A stretch of DNA of 33,780 bases from Bacteroidota bacterium (GCA_005789565.1 SXXL01000037.1:1-33780), one strand, 5' to 3'; counted from the stretch's first letter, positions 1 through 9,071 are shown. Numbers and translations are program-made. The notes: generated by a model from the sequence alone, not told the origin.

Positions 1-5
1 AACCC

Positions 6-60
6 AACTCCGAACTGACTCCGAACTGACTCCGAACGCTGAACTCCGAACTCCAAACTG
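6..60. repeat. Short degenerate tandem repeat, units starting AAC
   Basis: Seven consecutive units all begin with AAC: AACTCCG (6-12), AACTGACTCCG (13-23), AACTGACTCCG (24-34), AACGCTG (35-41), AACTCCG (42-48), AACTCCA (49-55) and a partial AACTG (56-60). Unit length alternates between 7 and 11 bases, the 11-mer being the 7-mer with an inserted ACTG-like tetramer. The array lies just beyond the stop codon of the DUF3467 gene and may continue left of the window. No function can be assigned. Confidence 0.75.
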
Positions 61-80
61 GCGCAGGCTACGCCTGCGCC
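60..80 (-). terminator. Perfect 9-bp hairpin over the DUF3467 stop codon
   Basis: GGCGCAGGC (60-68) pairs perfectly with GCCTGCGCC (72-80) around a three-base loop. The stop codon of the minus-strand DUF3467 gene (68-70) lies at the loop, so the last codons form one arm. Downstream on the minus strand there is only AGTTTGG and no real T-tract. It could therefore be an imperfect intrinsic terminator or an mRNA 3'-end stabiliser. The hairpin itself is certain, its role is not. Confidence 0.45.
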
Positions 81-385
81 GTCGGTCCTCCAAAATTCAA
101 CGGCAACTGTATCTCCTCAATATCCTGTATCGGTCCGTGCGAAGATTCAAACTTCTGAATATTCTCGGTCAGGGCTCGCATGAGCCGCTTCGCGTGCTGC
201 GGGGTGAGAATGATGCGGGATTTGACCTTGCTCTTGGGCGTACCGGGCATCACATTCACAAAATCGATCACGAACTCGGCATGCGAATGGGTGATGATGG
301 CCAGGTTGGCATATTGTCCTTCGGCGACCTCCTCGGAGATCTCGATATTCAACTGATTGGGGGCGGGGGGATTGTTCTCTTGCAT
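68..385 (-). CDS. DUF3467 domain-containing protein
   Basis: This 105-residue cytoplasmic protein has no signal peptide or membrane segment. Its centre matches the DUF3467 family known from Bacteroidota and other bacteria: an EGQYANLAIITHS strand, then FVIDFVNVMPG, KVKSRIILTPQHAKRL and a helix ALTENIQKFE. The length fits the family and the biochemical role is unknown. The ATG at 385 lies only two bases after the TAA of the upstream gene (388-1113), so the two are almost certainly co-transcribed and may be translationally coupled. The last codons are part of a strong hairpin (60-80). The family call is from recognition of the motif pattern; no function is claimed. Confidence 0.85.
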   Translation of the reverse strand: MQENNPPAPNQLNIEISEEVAEGQYANLAIITHSHAEFVIDFVNVMPGTPKSKVKSRIILTPQHAKRLMRALTENIQKFESSHGPIQDIEEIQLPLNFGGPTAQA

Positions 386-387
386 GA

Positions 388-1113
388 TTATTGATTGATA
401 AGGGAAATAGCTTGTGCCAGGGCCTGATCGGGATTCAGGTTGTACGCATCCGAAGTGAATACCGCCGATACATTTCCAAATGCGGTGAGCTCCTTCAGCA
501 GACTATTATAGTTATTCTTCACTTTTTTAAGGGTGCGGGTCGACGCGTTGTACAAGAAATAATCATACAACAGATCGAACTGGCGAAGTTCCGATTGTAC
601 ATAATTGCTGGACACATATCCTACATCGGCTTTGTAGCGCTTGTACACACCTGCCTTTGGACCGGTAGCCATCTCCTGGAAATAGGCTTTTTCGGAAGAT
701 CCCAGATGCTTTCCGAATACAAAACGCATGTTCTGGGTGAGTCCCACCGCCTGGTTGACCAAAAACACAAACGAATCAACCTCACCCGGCGCCTTGACCA
801 AGGGCTGACCCGGATTGGAAGGCGAAACGAACTCCACTTCCTGGCTATAGGTATTGTAACCCACCTGAATGTTCACCGCAGTGGCATCGGAAGAATAAAT
901 ATTCCCTTTGTTGCGCTCCCCAAACAGATAAGAAGTACCGATCACCCGATAGGTTCCGATCAGCTTATACATCCCCTCCCCTGTCTGCTCGCGCAGCAAT
1001 CGGTTGTGATTTAACACCGGATCCACCCAGCCCGCCGTGGGCGTGATCAGCCCCTGAGCATACACCCCGGAAGCCAGCAGTAGGACGAAAATCGCGAGTA
1101 CACGCTGTTTCAT
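388..1113 (-). CDS. Secreted protein of unknown function
   Basis: The product has 241 residues and begins MKQRVLAIFVLLLASGVYAQ, a classic cleavable signal peptide ending in AQ as is usual in this phylum. A longer reading (start at 1185) would add 24 residues before the signal peptide and run through the promoter, so I chose the ATG at 1113. The mature part is a mixed strand/helix protein, rich in tyrosine and asparagine, with no catalytic motif or sorting domain that I recognise; it is probably periplasmic. A perfect TACCTTTG box lies 13 bases upstream and the SusCD terminator lies just beyond it, so this gene starts its own transcription unit with the DUF3467 gene. I do not recognise the family. 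Confidence 0.75.
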   Translation of the reverse strand: MKQRVLAIFVLLLASGVYAQGLITPTAGWVDPVLNHNRLLREQTGEGMYKLIGTYRVIGTSYLFGERNKGNIYSSDATAVNIQVGYNTYSQEVEFVSPSNPGQPLVKAPGEVDSFVFLVNQAVGLTQNMRFVFGKHLGSSEKAYFQEMATGPKAGVYKRYKADVGYVSSNYVQSELRQFDLLYDYFLYNASTRTLKKVKNNYNSLLKELTAFGNVSAVFTSDAYNLNPDQALAQAISLINQ

Positions 1114-1126
1114 AGATCTGTTTTTC

Positions 1127-1134
1127 CAAAGGTA
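1127..1134 (-). promoter_or_regulatory. -7 box TACCTTTG for the 1113->68 unit
   Basis: The minus strand reads TACCTTTG, a perfect match to the Bacteroidota TAnnTTTG -7 element, 13 bases before the ATG at 1113. I see no clear TTG -33 element at the expected distance. It is preceded by the terminator of the upstream operon, which makes a promoter here sensible. Confidence 0.55.
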
Positions 1135-1163
1135 AACAAATGGATTTGGGGTTTGGGGGGAAT

Positions 1164-1193
1164 AAAAAAAGGGATTGTTAAACAATCCCTTTT
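1164..1193 (-). terminator. Intrinsic terminator of the susC-susD-DUF1735 operon
   Basis: On the minus strand AAAAGGGATTG (1193-1183) pairs with CAATCCCTTTT around a TTTAA loop and is followed directly by a run of T (rc of 1164-1170). In total 13 bases on each side are complementary. It lies 22 bases after the TAA of the DUF1735 gene, exactly where a rho-independent terminator should be. Because the T-run and A-run flank both arms it might also act on plus-strand transcripts, but no plus-strand gene ends here. Confidence 0.9.
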
Positions 1194-1214
1194 GAAATAT
1201 CAGTCAGTGTCCTC

Positions 1215-2159
1215 TTAGCGAGCGCGCAAGTATTGCAGGTCGTCGAAGAATGCACGCAAAGGGTTGTTGTTGTAGTTCCAATCTACCGTAATGTTACGAG
1301 TGGCCGGATCCCAACGACCAGTACGGCTGCCCGCACCAGTGAACATGGTAATGGGAGGACCAGCCGGATCGCTTCCGAATACGCGGGTCACCAAGTTGGT
1401 ACTTGTATTGAAAACAACTACAGGAGCAACTATAGGTCCATACCAGCTAAGGGCATTGTTAGGCCCGATACCGATCGGATGACCTACTCCACCCACCAAG
1501 GGCCAGAAGAAGTAAACCGCATCAGGGCCGGAGGTGACCATGTGCATGGTAGTCTGGTAGGGGAAAGTGTACGGAACACGGTTGTGATAACCGGTCAGGT
1601 TGTACACCCCATCGTACTTGTTTTTGATGGAGAACTGGATCAACAGATTCTTCAGGTTCTCGGCCACGATGTAGTTACCGCTGGCAGAGGTGATCTGAAT
1701 GGCCACACCGTACGCAATATTAGGATTCAGCGTCAGGGTGCTGGTCACTACCAGAGGTACAGTCACGTTGCGCGCACCGGCCGGAATGGTAACGGTGGTG
1801 GGCATGGTGTAAAGAGTGGTCGGCAGCACTTGAATGTTGGTTCCGTTAGCCGTATTGTAAGCACCGATCAATTCGGCACTCTTGATGGCCAGGTTGATGG
1901 TGATGTCGGCAGGAGCCGGATTACCGGCATTCAGGTTCAGGAAGGTCAGTTCGGCAACCGTCTGGGGGCTTCCCGACACATCCAATCCATAACCGTTCAT
2001 GGCCTTAGCCGCAAAAGGGAATCCTACACCGGGAGGTTGGGTATCCGGGTCATTGATCCCGTACTGGTAGTTTTCAAAGCCCTTGTCCTTCAAACACCCG
2101 GTCAGGGTGAGGGAAAGCAGTGCAAGTGCCAGAAACGCTTTGTTGAAGATATTTTTCAT
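1215..2159 (-). CDS. DUF1735-domain surface lipoprotein, SusCD partner
   Basis: The 314-residue product starts with a lipoprotein signal peptide ending LTLTGC, lipidated Cys at position 22. The next residues (LKDKG) are charged, like the lipoprotein export signal that sends Bacteroidota lipoproteins to the cell surface. Residues ~50-175 have the DUF1735 layout (an Ig-like beta-sandwich, with DITINLAIKSAELIGAYN, an LPTTLYTMP strand and VTIPAGARNVTVPLVV). The C-terminal part is a separate beta-rich domain (FPYQTTMHMVT onward) of unknown fold. The gene follows susD by 26 bases and is the last of three. Proteins of this class are usually accessory glycan- or substrate-binding partners of SusCD; the substrate cannot be read from sequence. 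Confidence 0.85.
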   Translation of the reverse strand: MKNIFNKAFLALALLSLTLTGCLKDKGFENYQYGINDPDTQPPGVGFPFAAKAMNGYGLDVSGSPQTVAELTFLNLNAGNPAPADITINLAIKSAELIGAYNTANGTNIQVLPTTLYTMPTTVTIPAGARNVTVPLVVTSTLTLNPNIAYGVAIQITSASGNYIVAENLKNLLIQFSIKNKYDGVYNLTGYHNRVPYTFPYQTTMHMVTSGPDAVYFFWPLVGGVGHPIGIGPNNALSWYGPIVAPVVVFNTSTNLVTRVFGSDPAGPPITMFTGAGSRTGRWDPATRNITVDWNYNNNPLRAFFDDLQYLRAR

Positions 2160-2185
2160 GATTCGCGTATTTATTGGATTGTGTA

Positions 2186-3784
2186 TTAATTGAGATCCCA
2201 GAAGATTTTGGTGTAGCGATCAACCGTTCCCTGAGCCCCTACGTTGGTGGGGTTGTAGTTGTATTCGCTCTGCGGATACATATAACGAACAGGGATCTTG
2301 GTGGTGGTGTTCTGCGGAGAAACTGAGATGGGCGGTCCGGGATCGTAACCTACACCGGCACCGTACACAAAACGGTCGTTGGCCGGAGAAGTGGTGACCA
2401 CTTCATTGTAGCCCATGCGACGATAATCCGTCCACACTTCCAAGGTATTGATACCGTTCAAGGCAAACCACTTTTGAGAGATGATGGTGTACAATCCGCC
2501 GGTGGGCTGTGTTCCAGCCGGATTAACAGGCGAGTTGGCCACTGCTGTTACATCAACATCGGAATATCCGGCATTGTTCGCCAAATAGGTGGAAGGGTCG
2601 CCCGCACCGATGTAGCGGAAGCTTTCCGCGATACCGGTGTTGGTGAGGGTGGCCACGGTCGGGCCAGCCGTCATGAATCCGCGCTGGCGAGCTTCAGCTT
2701 GCAGGAAGAAGCTTTCAGCAGCCGTCATAATGGTCTGAGGCGCGGTGTTGGTCTTATACAGACCAGGGCCGATACCAGCCAGGTTGGCCGCGGCATTGTC
2801 GGTGATCGGAGGCAATCCGTAAGCAACGCCCACCAAGCCGTTCGAACCAGCTTCGTAAAAGCGAGTGGTCCGGGGGTCGCCATTGTACTTATAATAATCG
2901 ATACCCCATTTGTTGGCACGGTAGTAGATGTTGTTGGCGGTTTGAGCACCGGCAACCGAGATCTTGTACACGTTGTAGAAAGGATTGGGCTTGTCGGCTA
3001 CGTAGCCGGGCTGCACCATAACATCCTCACCGATTCCGAGGAAACCGGATCCCTCGGTGGTGATGCGGGCCATTTCAGCAGCCTTGTCGATACCGGCTAC
3101 CGCGTAGGCATGAATCATCATGCGCAGTTTCAGGGTGTTGGCGAAACGAATCCATTTGCCTTTGTTACCCTGGAAAATGATGTCGTTAGTCGAAATACCC
3201 TTGTTGGCGTTGGTCGTACTAACCACCGCATTTTTGATCAGGTTGATTCCGGTGTCCAGTTGACGGAACAGGTCGCGGTAAACATTGATCCCTTGGTCAT
3301 AGCCCGGGGTGGGGTTTCCACCGCCTTTCAGGGCCTGGCTGTAGGGGATGTTTCCGTAAACATCGACGAGGATCATGAAGTTGTGTGACTTCATGATACG
3401 GGCAATTCCTTCATAGAAGGTAGCACCCGCTCCGCCGGCTTTGTTTTGTACGATCTGATAGTCGTAGTTATTGTCGTAGCAGGAGTTCCAGATACCATTA
3501 CCAAAGTTGGTGGTCAGGTCGTAGGTCTCCTCCGTTACGTTCGGAGCATAGGTACCGGAACGGGCCCAGTATCCCATCCAGTTCTGGATGGTACCCCAGG
3601 AAGTTCCGACGATCGAACCGGAAGCATGGAGGGCAGCAGGCAACACCACGTCGTAGGTAACCGTAGAGTCGGTTACGCTGTTGACGTTTTGGTTGATGTT
3701 GAACTGACTCTTCCGACAACCCGTAGCGGCAATGAGCAGGGTCGCTGCCATTGCGGTTCCGTATATAAGCTTATTCAGTTTCAT
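2186..3784 (-). CDS. SusD/RagB-family outer-membrane lipoprotein (SusD-like_2 type)
   Basis: The 532-residue product carries a lipoprotein signal (AATGC, Cys23) followed by RKSQFNINQNVNSVTDS, typical of the SusD-like_2 group that contains SusD/RagB nutrient-binding proteins. The helical core shows the expected YEGIARIMKSHNFMILVDVYGNIPYSQAL stretch (TPR-like helices that pack on SusC), and the long C-terminal half contains loops typical of the substrate lid and an EVWTDYRRMGYNE segment common near the end of this family. It sits 22 bases after susC. SusD forms the lid of the SusC transporter and captures nutrients at the cell surface. The cargo may be glycan or peptide; no degrading enzyme is encoded nearby to decide. 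Confidence 0.92.
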   Translation of the reverse strand: MKLNKLIYGTAMAATLLIAATGCRKSQFNINQNVNSVTDSTVTYDVVLPAALHASGSIVGTSWGTIQNWMGYWARSGTYAPNVTEETYDLTTNFGNGIWNSCYDNNYDYQIVQNKAGGAGATFYEGIARIMKSHNFMILVDVYGNIPYSQALKGGGNPTPGYDQGINVYRDLFRQLDTGINLIKNAVVSTTNANKGISTNDIIFQGNKGKWIRFANTLKLRMMIHAYAVAGIDKAAEMARITTEGSGFLGIGEDVMVQPGYVADKPNPFYNVYKISVAGAQTANNIYYRANKWGIDYYKYNGDPRTTRFYEAGSNGLVGVAYGLPPITDNAAANLAGIGPGLYKTNTAPQTIMTAAESFFLQAEARQRGFMTAGPTVATLTNTGIAESFRYIGAGDPSTYLANNAGYSDVDVTAVANSPVNPAGTQPTGGLYTIISQKWFALNGINTLEVWTDYRRMGYNEVVTTSPANDRFVYGAGVGYDPGPPISVSPQNTTTKIPVRYMYPQSEYNYNPTNVGAQGTVDRYTKIFWDLN

Positions 3785-3806
3785 ATCTAGTGGTTTTGTA
3801 GTTGGG

Positions 3807-6800
3807 TTAGAGGTTGAGGTTCAAGGTGGCACCGAAGATGCGAGTCGGCGGTGTGTTATCCAATCCACTCACCCCTTGTGCGTTACCCGTTGTATTGGAA
3901 AACTCGGGGTCGGTCCACTCGTTGGTGCTCGGCAGGAACATGAAGAGGTTACGTCCGGAAACCGTGAACTGAGCGCCTTTGATGGCGTTCTTGGCAAAGC
4001 CTAACCACTTCATCGGAATGTTGTAGCTCAAGCTCATCTCGCGGATCTTCCAGAAATCACCGCTGACCAGGTAGTTCGTGTTGGCAGACGTGTTCACCGA
4101 CTGAGACCAGAAGTTGTAACCACCGGTCATGTAGATGTTGGTGTTCGCCACATATTTCGTTCCATCCCAGTAAGAGGAGTTCGGCATGATGAAAGCCTGA
4201 CGGGCATTCTGAGCAGAACGCTTGGAGATACCGGAGAAGTCCATACCGGTTCCGAGGTTACCCGTGTAGATCTGGGCACCACCACGGTAATCGGCCACCG
4301 CGCTGAAGCTCAGGTTTTTCCAGTTGATGTTCAAGTTCAGACCCAACAGATGATTGGGCTGCGTGTGACCGAAGGGCTTGATCACCGGATCCAAGCTCGG
4401 CAAACCAGTGGTGCGGTTCACCACCACACGTCCCTGATCGTCGCGTACATAGTCAGAAAGCTGGAATGTATAAGCAGGGTAGCCAACCATTACGAAGTTA
4501 CCGTTTCCGATACCGAGCTGATTTACACCCTCTACGATACGGCTGACCTTGTTGGTCTGATAGGTATAGTTCGCCTTGAAGTCGATCGTAACGTTGCGAA
4601 TCTTCACGAGCGGTGTCAATTTCAGGTCAAACTCCAATCCTTTGTTAACGAAAGAAGCTGCGTTAAGCAACGCACTGGTAAATCCGGTCGCGCCCGAATA
4701 AGCAACCTGTACGATCTGATCGGTGTTGTCTTGCGTATAGGCAGTGGCTTCCAGGTTCACCCGATTCTTGAACAAGCCCAACTCAAATCCAACCTCAGTG
4801 TTCACGACGAACTCAGGGGTGTAGCGATTCAAGCGAAGCACGTTACCCGAGGTGTAACCCACCAGGCTTCCGTAGGGGAAACCGCCTCCCAGACCATAGG
4901 TGTTCTCCAGGGCTTGTGTACCCAGGTTAACGTTACCGGTCTTGGAGTGCGCACCGCGGAGTTTCAAGTAGGAGATCTGCTTGCTGTTCTTGATGGCAGG
5001 AATGGCCTCGCTAAGCAGGAACGAAACGCTGGCGCCGGGATAGAAGAAGCTGATGGCCTCAACATCATAATTATAATAGTAGGCCAAGCGGCTGTTCATA
5101 TCATAGCTGGCGGTAACCTCGGCGAAGGCCCAATTCTTATATCCGATCGAAGCCTTACCGAAGAAGCGCTGCAGACGAGAGCGGAAATTGCTTTCCGAGG
5201 CACCGGGCTCCCCTTTGCGTCCGATGATGTTGAACAACGTCGGGAACGCGAGGTTGTTGCTCGATACGTTTACGTTCTTGGAGTTGTCCTCGCGGAACGA
5301 CTGACCAACCAATCCCTCCAGCTTGAAATCGCCGATGGTTTTGCGGGCACTGGCGAACAACTCGGAGTTGACGCGGAAGGAAGTGGACATACCATCTCCG
5401 ACCTGAGAAACGATATCACCGGATTGAGCGTTGGATTTACCAGAGGCTTTGGCGAAATCGCTATACGTAAAGGCCTCTGCACGGCTCTTGGCTTGTCCGA
5501 GTGACATGGTCACACCCAAGCGATACGTGAAAGACAGCCAGTTGTTGGCCTTGTAGTTGAATTCGAGGTTTCCGAAGAGGTCATCGGTACGACCTACGCT
5601 CCGGAAATTATCGATCATGAAATAAGGATTCGTATAATAGTCATTGAAATATCCGCTGGGATTCGACCAGAAATCATTGCGCCAGTTCTTGAAGCGAGTG
5701 ATGGGAATTTGCTGGGGCGTGTTGATCAGGTTCCAGTACACGGTGTAGTCACGGCCGTTACCGAAGCTGGAGCCGGCGGTTACATCGTAGTTACCTCGTG
5801 TGTAGTTTACGTTGAAACCAGCGCGGAATTTGTTGAACTCCTTGTTACCGGCCATACGAACCGACATACGACGGTTCACATCTTTAGGCATGATACCCTG
5901 AATGAGGACGTTTTGCGCACTCATATAGAAATCACCCGTAGAGAAAGAAACGTCGGTTTGGTTGGTGATACCGGTGTTCCAAAAACGCAACTTCTCTTTG
6001 GGAAGAGCGCTGTACTCTACAAGGTACTGCTCCCCGTTGGGACCATCCCGTCCGATTTGACGCATGGTACCGTCGAAGGCATCTCCGTAACACTGATTCT
6101 CTACGGGATCATATACCCCGTATCCGAAAGCATCCACGGAGGAACCCGAACCGAATTGATTTTGCAGTTCAGGCATGTAGGAAACCCGCTCCACTTGAAC
6201 CGTATGGCTCACGCTGATCTGAGGTTTGTTCTTATTTCCGCGCTTGGTAGTGATGACCAAGGCGCCGTTGGCACCATCGGGACCATAAATGGCCGTCGCA
6301 GAAGCCGACTTAAGGATCGTTACATCCAAGATGTCATTGGGGTTGATGGAGTTGATGTATCCCAGGGAAATGGGCACACCATCCAAGATCAACATCGGCT
6401 GGTTGTTACCAGTCAACGAGCGAATACCGCGAAGGGTGATACGCGTATCAGCAAATACACCATTGTTTACGGTTTGAATGTTCAAGCCGGAAACTTTTCC
6501 GGTTAGACCATTTTGCAGGTTGATCGTCTTGGCCTGAGTTAATTCGGTCGCCTTCACTTTAGCCGTGGAGTAACCCAATTCCTTCGCCTGACGAGCCACA
6601 CCGAGTGACGTGATCACCACATCGGTTCCACTGATCACCAAGCGCTTGACGACGATGACAATGGTGTTACCGGCACCTATAGTAGCCGTGGTGGTTTCCA
6701 AACCAGCTCCGCTGACCACCAGCACATCGCCGGATTTAGCAGAGATACGGAACTGACCGTTGTTGTCGGCAGCAATACCCGTTTTGGTTCCTTCAATTCG

Positions 6801-6926
6801 AACGGAGGCACCGGGAAGCGCAGCCCCCGTTTCATCCGTCACGGTTCCGGAAATGACCCGGCTCTGACCGATCGCAAGTGCCGTGAAAAGCACCAGCATC
6901 GAGAACAGTGATGCAATTTTTCTCAT
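3807..6926 (-). CDS. SusC/RagA-family TonB-linked outer-membrane transporter
   Basis: The 1039-residue protein starts at the ATG at 6926 (signal peptide MRKIASLFSMLVLFTALAIGQ); a TTG-like extension 11 codons upstream is less likely. After the signal come a carboxypeptidase-D regulatory-like domain (~residues 23-95, SGTVTDETGAALPGASVRI), a short linker, a plug domain (~110-230, LRGIRSLTGNNQPMLILDGVPI then DVTILKSASATAIYG) and a large 22-strand-type barrel to the C-terminus. Length is normal for SusC. It energises import of substrate bound by SusD through TonB. The signature usually written GSRGANGVI reads GPDGANGAL here. It is first in the operon; upstream is a near-consensus -7 (TAGTTTTTG on the minus strand, 6967-6975). 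Confidence 0.95.
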   Translation of the reverse strand: MRKIASLFSMLVLFTALAIGQSRVISGTVTDETGAALPGASVRIEGTKTGIAADNNGQFRISAKSGDVLVVSGAGLETTTATIGAGNTIVIVVKRLVISGTDVVITSLGVARQAKELGYSTAKVKATELTQAKTINLQNGLTGKVSGLNIQTVNNGVFADTRITLRGIRSLTGNNQPMLILDGVPISLGYINSINPNDILDVTILKSASATAIYGPDGANGALVITTKRGNKNKPQISVSHTVQVERVSYMPELQNQFGSGSSVDAFGYGVYDPVENQCYGDAFDGTMRQIGRDGPNGEQYLVEYSALPKEKLRFWNTGITNQTDVSFSTGDFYMSAQNVLIQGIMPKDVNRRMSVRMAGNKEFNKFRAGFNVNYTRGNYDVTAGSSFGNGRDYTVYWNLINTPQQIPITRFKNWRNDFWSNPSGYFNDYYTNPYFMIDNFRSVGRTDDLFGNLEFNYKANNWLSFTYRLGVTMSLGQAKSRAEAFTYSDFAKASGKSNAQSGDIVSQVGDGMSTSFRVNSELFASARKTIGDFKLEGLVGQSFREDNSKNVNVSSNNLAFPTLFNIIGRKGEPGASESNFRSRLQRFFGKASIGYKNWAFAEVTASYDMNSRLAYYYNYDVEAISFFYPGASVSFLLSEAIPAIKNSKQISYLKLRGAHSKTGNVNLGTQALENTYGLGGGFPYGSLVGYTSGNVLRLNRYTPEFVVNTEVGFELGLFKNRVNLEATAYTQDNTDQIVQVAYSGATGFTSALLNAASFVNKGLEFDLKLTPLVKIRNVTIDFKANYTYQTNKVSRIVEGVNQLGIGNGNFVMVGYPAYTFQLSDYVRDDQGRVVVNRTTGLPSLDPVIKPFGHTQPNHLLGLNLNINWKNLSFSAVADYRGGAQIYTGNLGTGMDFSGISKRSAQNARQAFIMPNSSYWDGTKYVANTNIYMTGGYNFWSQSVNTSANTNYLVSGDFWKIREMSLSYNIPMKWLGFAKNAIKGAQFTVSGRNLFMFLPSTNEWTDPEFSNTTGNAQGVSGLDNTPPTRIFGATLNLNL

Positions 6927-7081
6927 AATAAACGTTGATTTTTTGGTATACAAGAACATTGATAATCAAAAACTACCAATGAGCAAACCATTGGCAATCC
7001 ACTGTGCAAGACAGGGGATGTCAACGGGTTGCTGCGGCAATTTAGTCTTTTTTTTAACAAACTGTTGGGCTGGCGGAAAAA

Positions 7082-9067
7082 TTAGGGTCCGTCACCACCC
7101 CACTGGCGCCTGAATTGAAGCGTAAATCCCGGTTGAACGGGCGTTCTAAGTCTCATAAAACGTTGATATTCAACATTTTTATCTATAAAAACTCGAAACC
7201 AGACGGTATGGTGCCGGCCCAGAGAGACCGAAAGGTTCAAATAGCCCCGCATTAATTGACCCTGAAAGGCCGGAAAACCGACTTTATATAATACATCCCG
7301 CTCGTAGGCATAGACCCGGCTTTCCCATCCATCCGTTGATACCCACATCCCGCGCAGGTCCAGTCCGATCCGCTCCGTAACCTCCCACCGCCACTCCAAA
7401 TAAGATAAGAACCCGTATTGCGGTGCCGCCGATCGCTGCAAAACCCTCACCCATTCCGCTCGCCAGCTCAAGGCTTCTTTCTCGCGCAGAGCGATCTGCC
7501 CATGCACCCGCACCGACCGGGTGGTGCGCTGATCGATCACCGGCATTCGATCCCCCGTATCATCCAATTCGCGGCGGACCGATTGAAAACGGATGTACAA
7601 ACTGTTTTTTTTATCCGGTTGATACTGCCACCGAAATCCACGCATCCACCCCACCGAGGGTAACCGCACCTGAGCACCGGGCTCGTCGGTCTGATAAACA
7701 TCCACAAATGCATCCACCGTGTGTTGCTCCTGCACGCGCCAGCGCAGCTGCGTATAATAGCCCAATTGCGACCGACCCGTTGCCAATTGCTGAAAGGCCT
7801 GCCCCTCTACCGATCGAAATCCCCTCTGGGTCCAGCGTGCCTGCATCGAAACATCCACGCGTCGATCCAACACCACCACCAAGCCCGCCACCGATGCCAG
7901 CCGTCCCTTGATATCAACCGCCGCCTCGCCGAAAAAATGCGCCGAGCCCCGCGTCAAAGAAAAATCCACACTTGCATTTGCCACCTGTCGAAACCAAGCC
8001 GTATCCCGATTGGTCAGATCGCTCAACTGAAAACGTGGAACTGACCAGGTCCGACCCAATGCATTCACATTGATCCGTCCCCCGGGAATCAACCGGCCGA
8101 TCCGTCCACCTGCCGTCCACTCCACCACGGCATTTTTCTTTTCCCACTCCGCAGCCGTTCGATGATGGCCCGAGATATCCAAACTCCGAAACCCACTACG
8201 ACCTTCCGAAATAGAATAAACAACGGCCGATTGCCCGCGACGCGACAGAAACCCATCCCACCGCCACCGTCCCATCGTCTTTCCCATCGCCACCCCTCGT
8301 AGGAAACGACTCTCACCCACCGATTGATAGGGCCTGACCGCCAAACCCTGTCGCTTCACCGCCGCCACCTCCGACCCCGCCCCAAAAGTCATCCCCTGCC
8401 AACCGATCAATCCCTGCCCCAGTTGAATCGTATAATCACCCAATAAACCGTATGATTTTTCCATGCGCCCGCGCCACTGCAAAAAACCACTCGCAAAATC
8501 GGGCCCCCTTTTGCCCACCCGCTCCCCCGCATCACTTTCCATCAACATTCCTCCCTGCCAACCGGCAGCTGACTGCACCCGATACCGAAGCAGTCGATGC
8601 ATCCGGCCCCCCAATACGTTTTTAGGAAGCTGATCGGCTCGCTGCCCGCTCAACCGTAACAATAAAAAATGTGCAGCCGGCTCTGAAAAGATTTTTTTAC
8701 CGGTAACCGATGCCGAACCCAATTTGCAATACACTTTGATCCTTGAAACCAACGATTCCGTCCAACCCGGCACCGATTGAAAGACATACCAGGAGTCGGC
8801 CGAACCAAACAATCCCCGAAATCGAATCCACCCATCGATCTGCAACGGTGTGAGCAAACCCAACTCGGCCAGCTCCTCCGCCGTGGCACGGTTCAAGTCC
8901 AACGGCCGCTTTCGATACTGATCCAATCGCAACTGCAACCCCTCCCATTCACCCGCGACTTCACTCGTCTGCTCATTCGATTGCCCCCACCGATCATCCC
9001 ATTCCGGCTCCTGTGCCGCCAACATCAGCCGCAACACCAAAAAAAATCCAACCCCTACCGCGCGCAT
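7082..9067 (-). CDS. Helix-hairpin-helix domain fused to an outer-membrane beta-barrel
   Basis: This 661-residue protein has a short signal peptide (to about AAQ19), then a helix-hairpin-helix module of the ComEA type at ~55-115: LDLNRATAEELAELGLLTP, then GWIRFRGLFGSADSWYVFQSVPG, which is a second hairpin. The remainder (~120-661) is made of alternating strands with W/Y/R-rich repeats and ends in an aromatic/charged strand (FTLQFRRQWGGDGP), as expected of an outer-membrane barrel. Such HhH-plus-barrel proteins are widespread in Bacteroidota but, to my knowledge, uncharacterised. The ATG at 9067 follows the stop of the preceding barrel gene by four bases, so they form one unit. In periplasmic ComEA the HhH binds DNA; whether it does so here is inference. 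Confidence 0.8.
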   Translation of the reverse strand: MRAVGVGFFLVLRLMLAAQEPEWDDRWGQSNEQTSEVAGEWEGLQLRLDQYRKRPLDLNRATAEELAELGLLTPLQIDGWIRFRGLFGSADSWYVFQSVPGWTESLVSRIKVYCKLGSASVTGKKIFSEPAAHFLLLRLSGQRADQLPKNVLGGRMHRLLRYRVQSAAGWQGGMLMESDAGERVGKRGPDFASGFLQWRGRMEKSYGLLGDYTIQLGQGLIGWQGMTFGAGSEVAAVKRQGLAVRPYQSVGESRFLRGVAMGKTMGRWRWDGFLSRRGQSAVVYSISEGRSGFRSLDISGHHRTAAEWEKKNAVVEWTAGGRIGRLIPGGRINVNALGRTWSVPRFQLSDLTNRDTAWFRQVANASVDFSLTRGSAHFFGEAAVDIKGRLASVAGLVVVLDRRVDVSMQARWTQRGFRSVEGQAFQQLATGRSQLGYYTQLRWRVQEQHTVDAFVDVYQTDEPGAQVRLPSVGWMRGFRWQYQPDKKNSLYIRFQSVRRELDDTGDRMPVIDQRTTRSVRVHGQIALREKEALSWRAEWVRVLQRSAAPQYGFLSYLEWRWEVTERIGLDLRGMWVSTDGWESRVYAYERDVLYKVGFPAFQGQLMRGYLNLSVSLGRHHTVWFRVFIDKNVEYQRFMRLRTPVQPGFTLQFRRQWGGDGP

Positions 9068-9071
9068 CGTT

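Noticed and set aside
1233-2189. Open frame of 318 codons opposite the DUF1735 gene
   Set aside because: Shadow of a lipoprotein gene with a clear signal peptide, terminator and operon position on the minus strand.
4350-5504. Long open frame (384 codons) on the plus strand opposite susC
   Set aside because: It mirrors the codon pattern of the recognised susC gene on the other strand, has no promoter, no signal and no recognisable domain.
7043-7060. T-run next to AACAAACTGTT between the HhH-barrel gene and susC
   Set aside because: On the minus strand, where the genes lie, the hairpin is followed by A residues, so it cannot act as an intrinsic terminator there.
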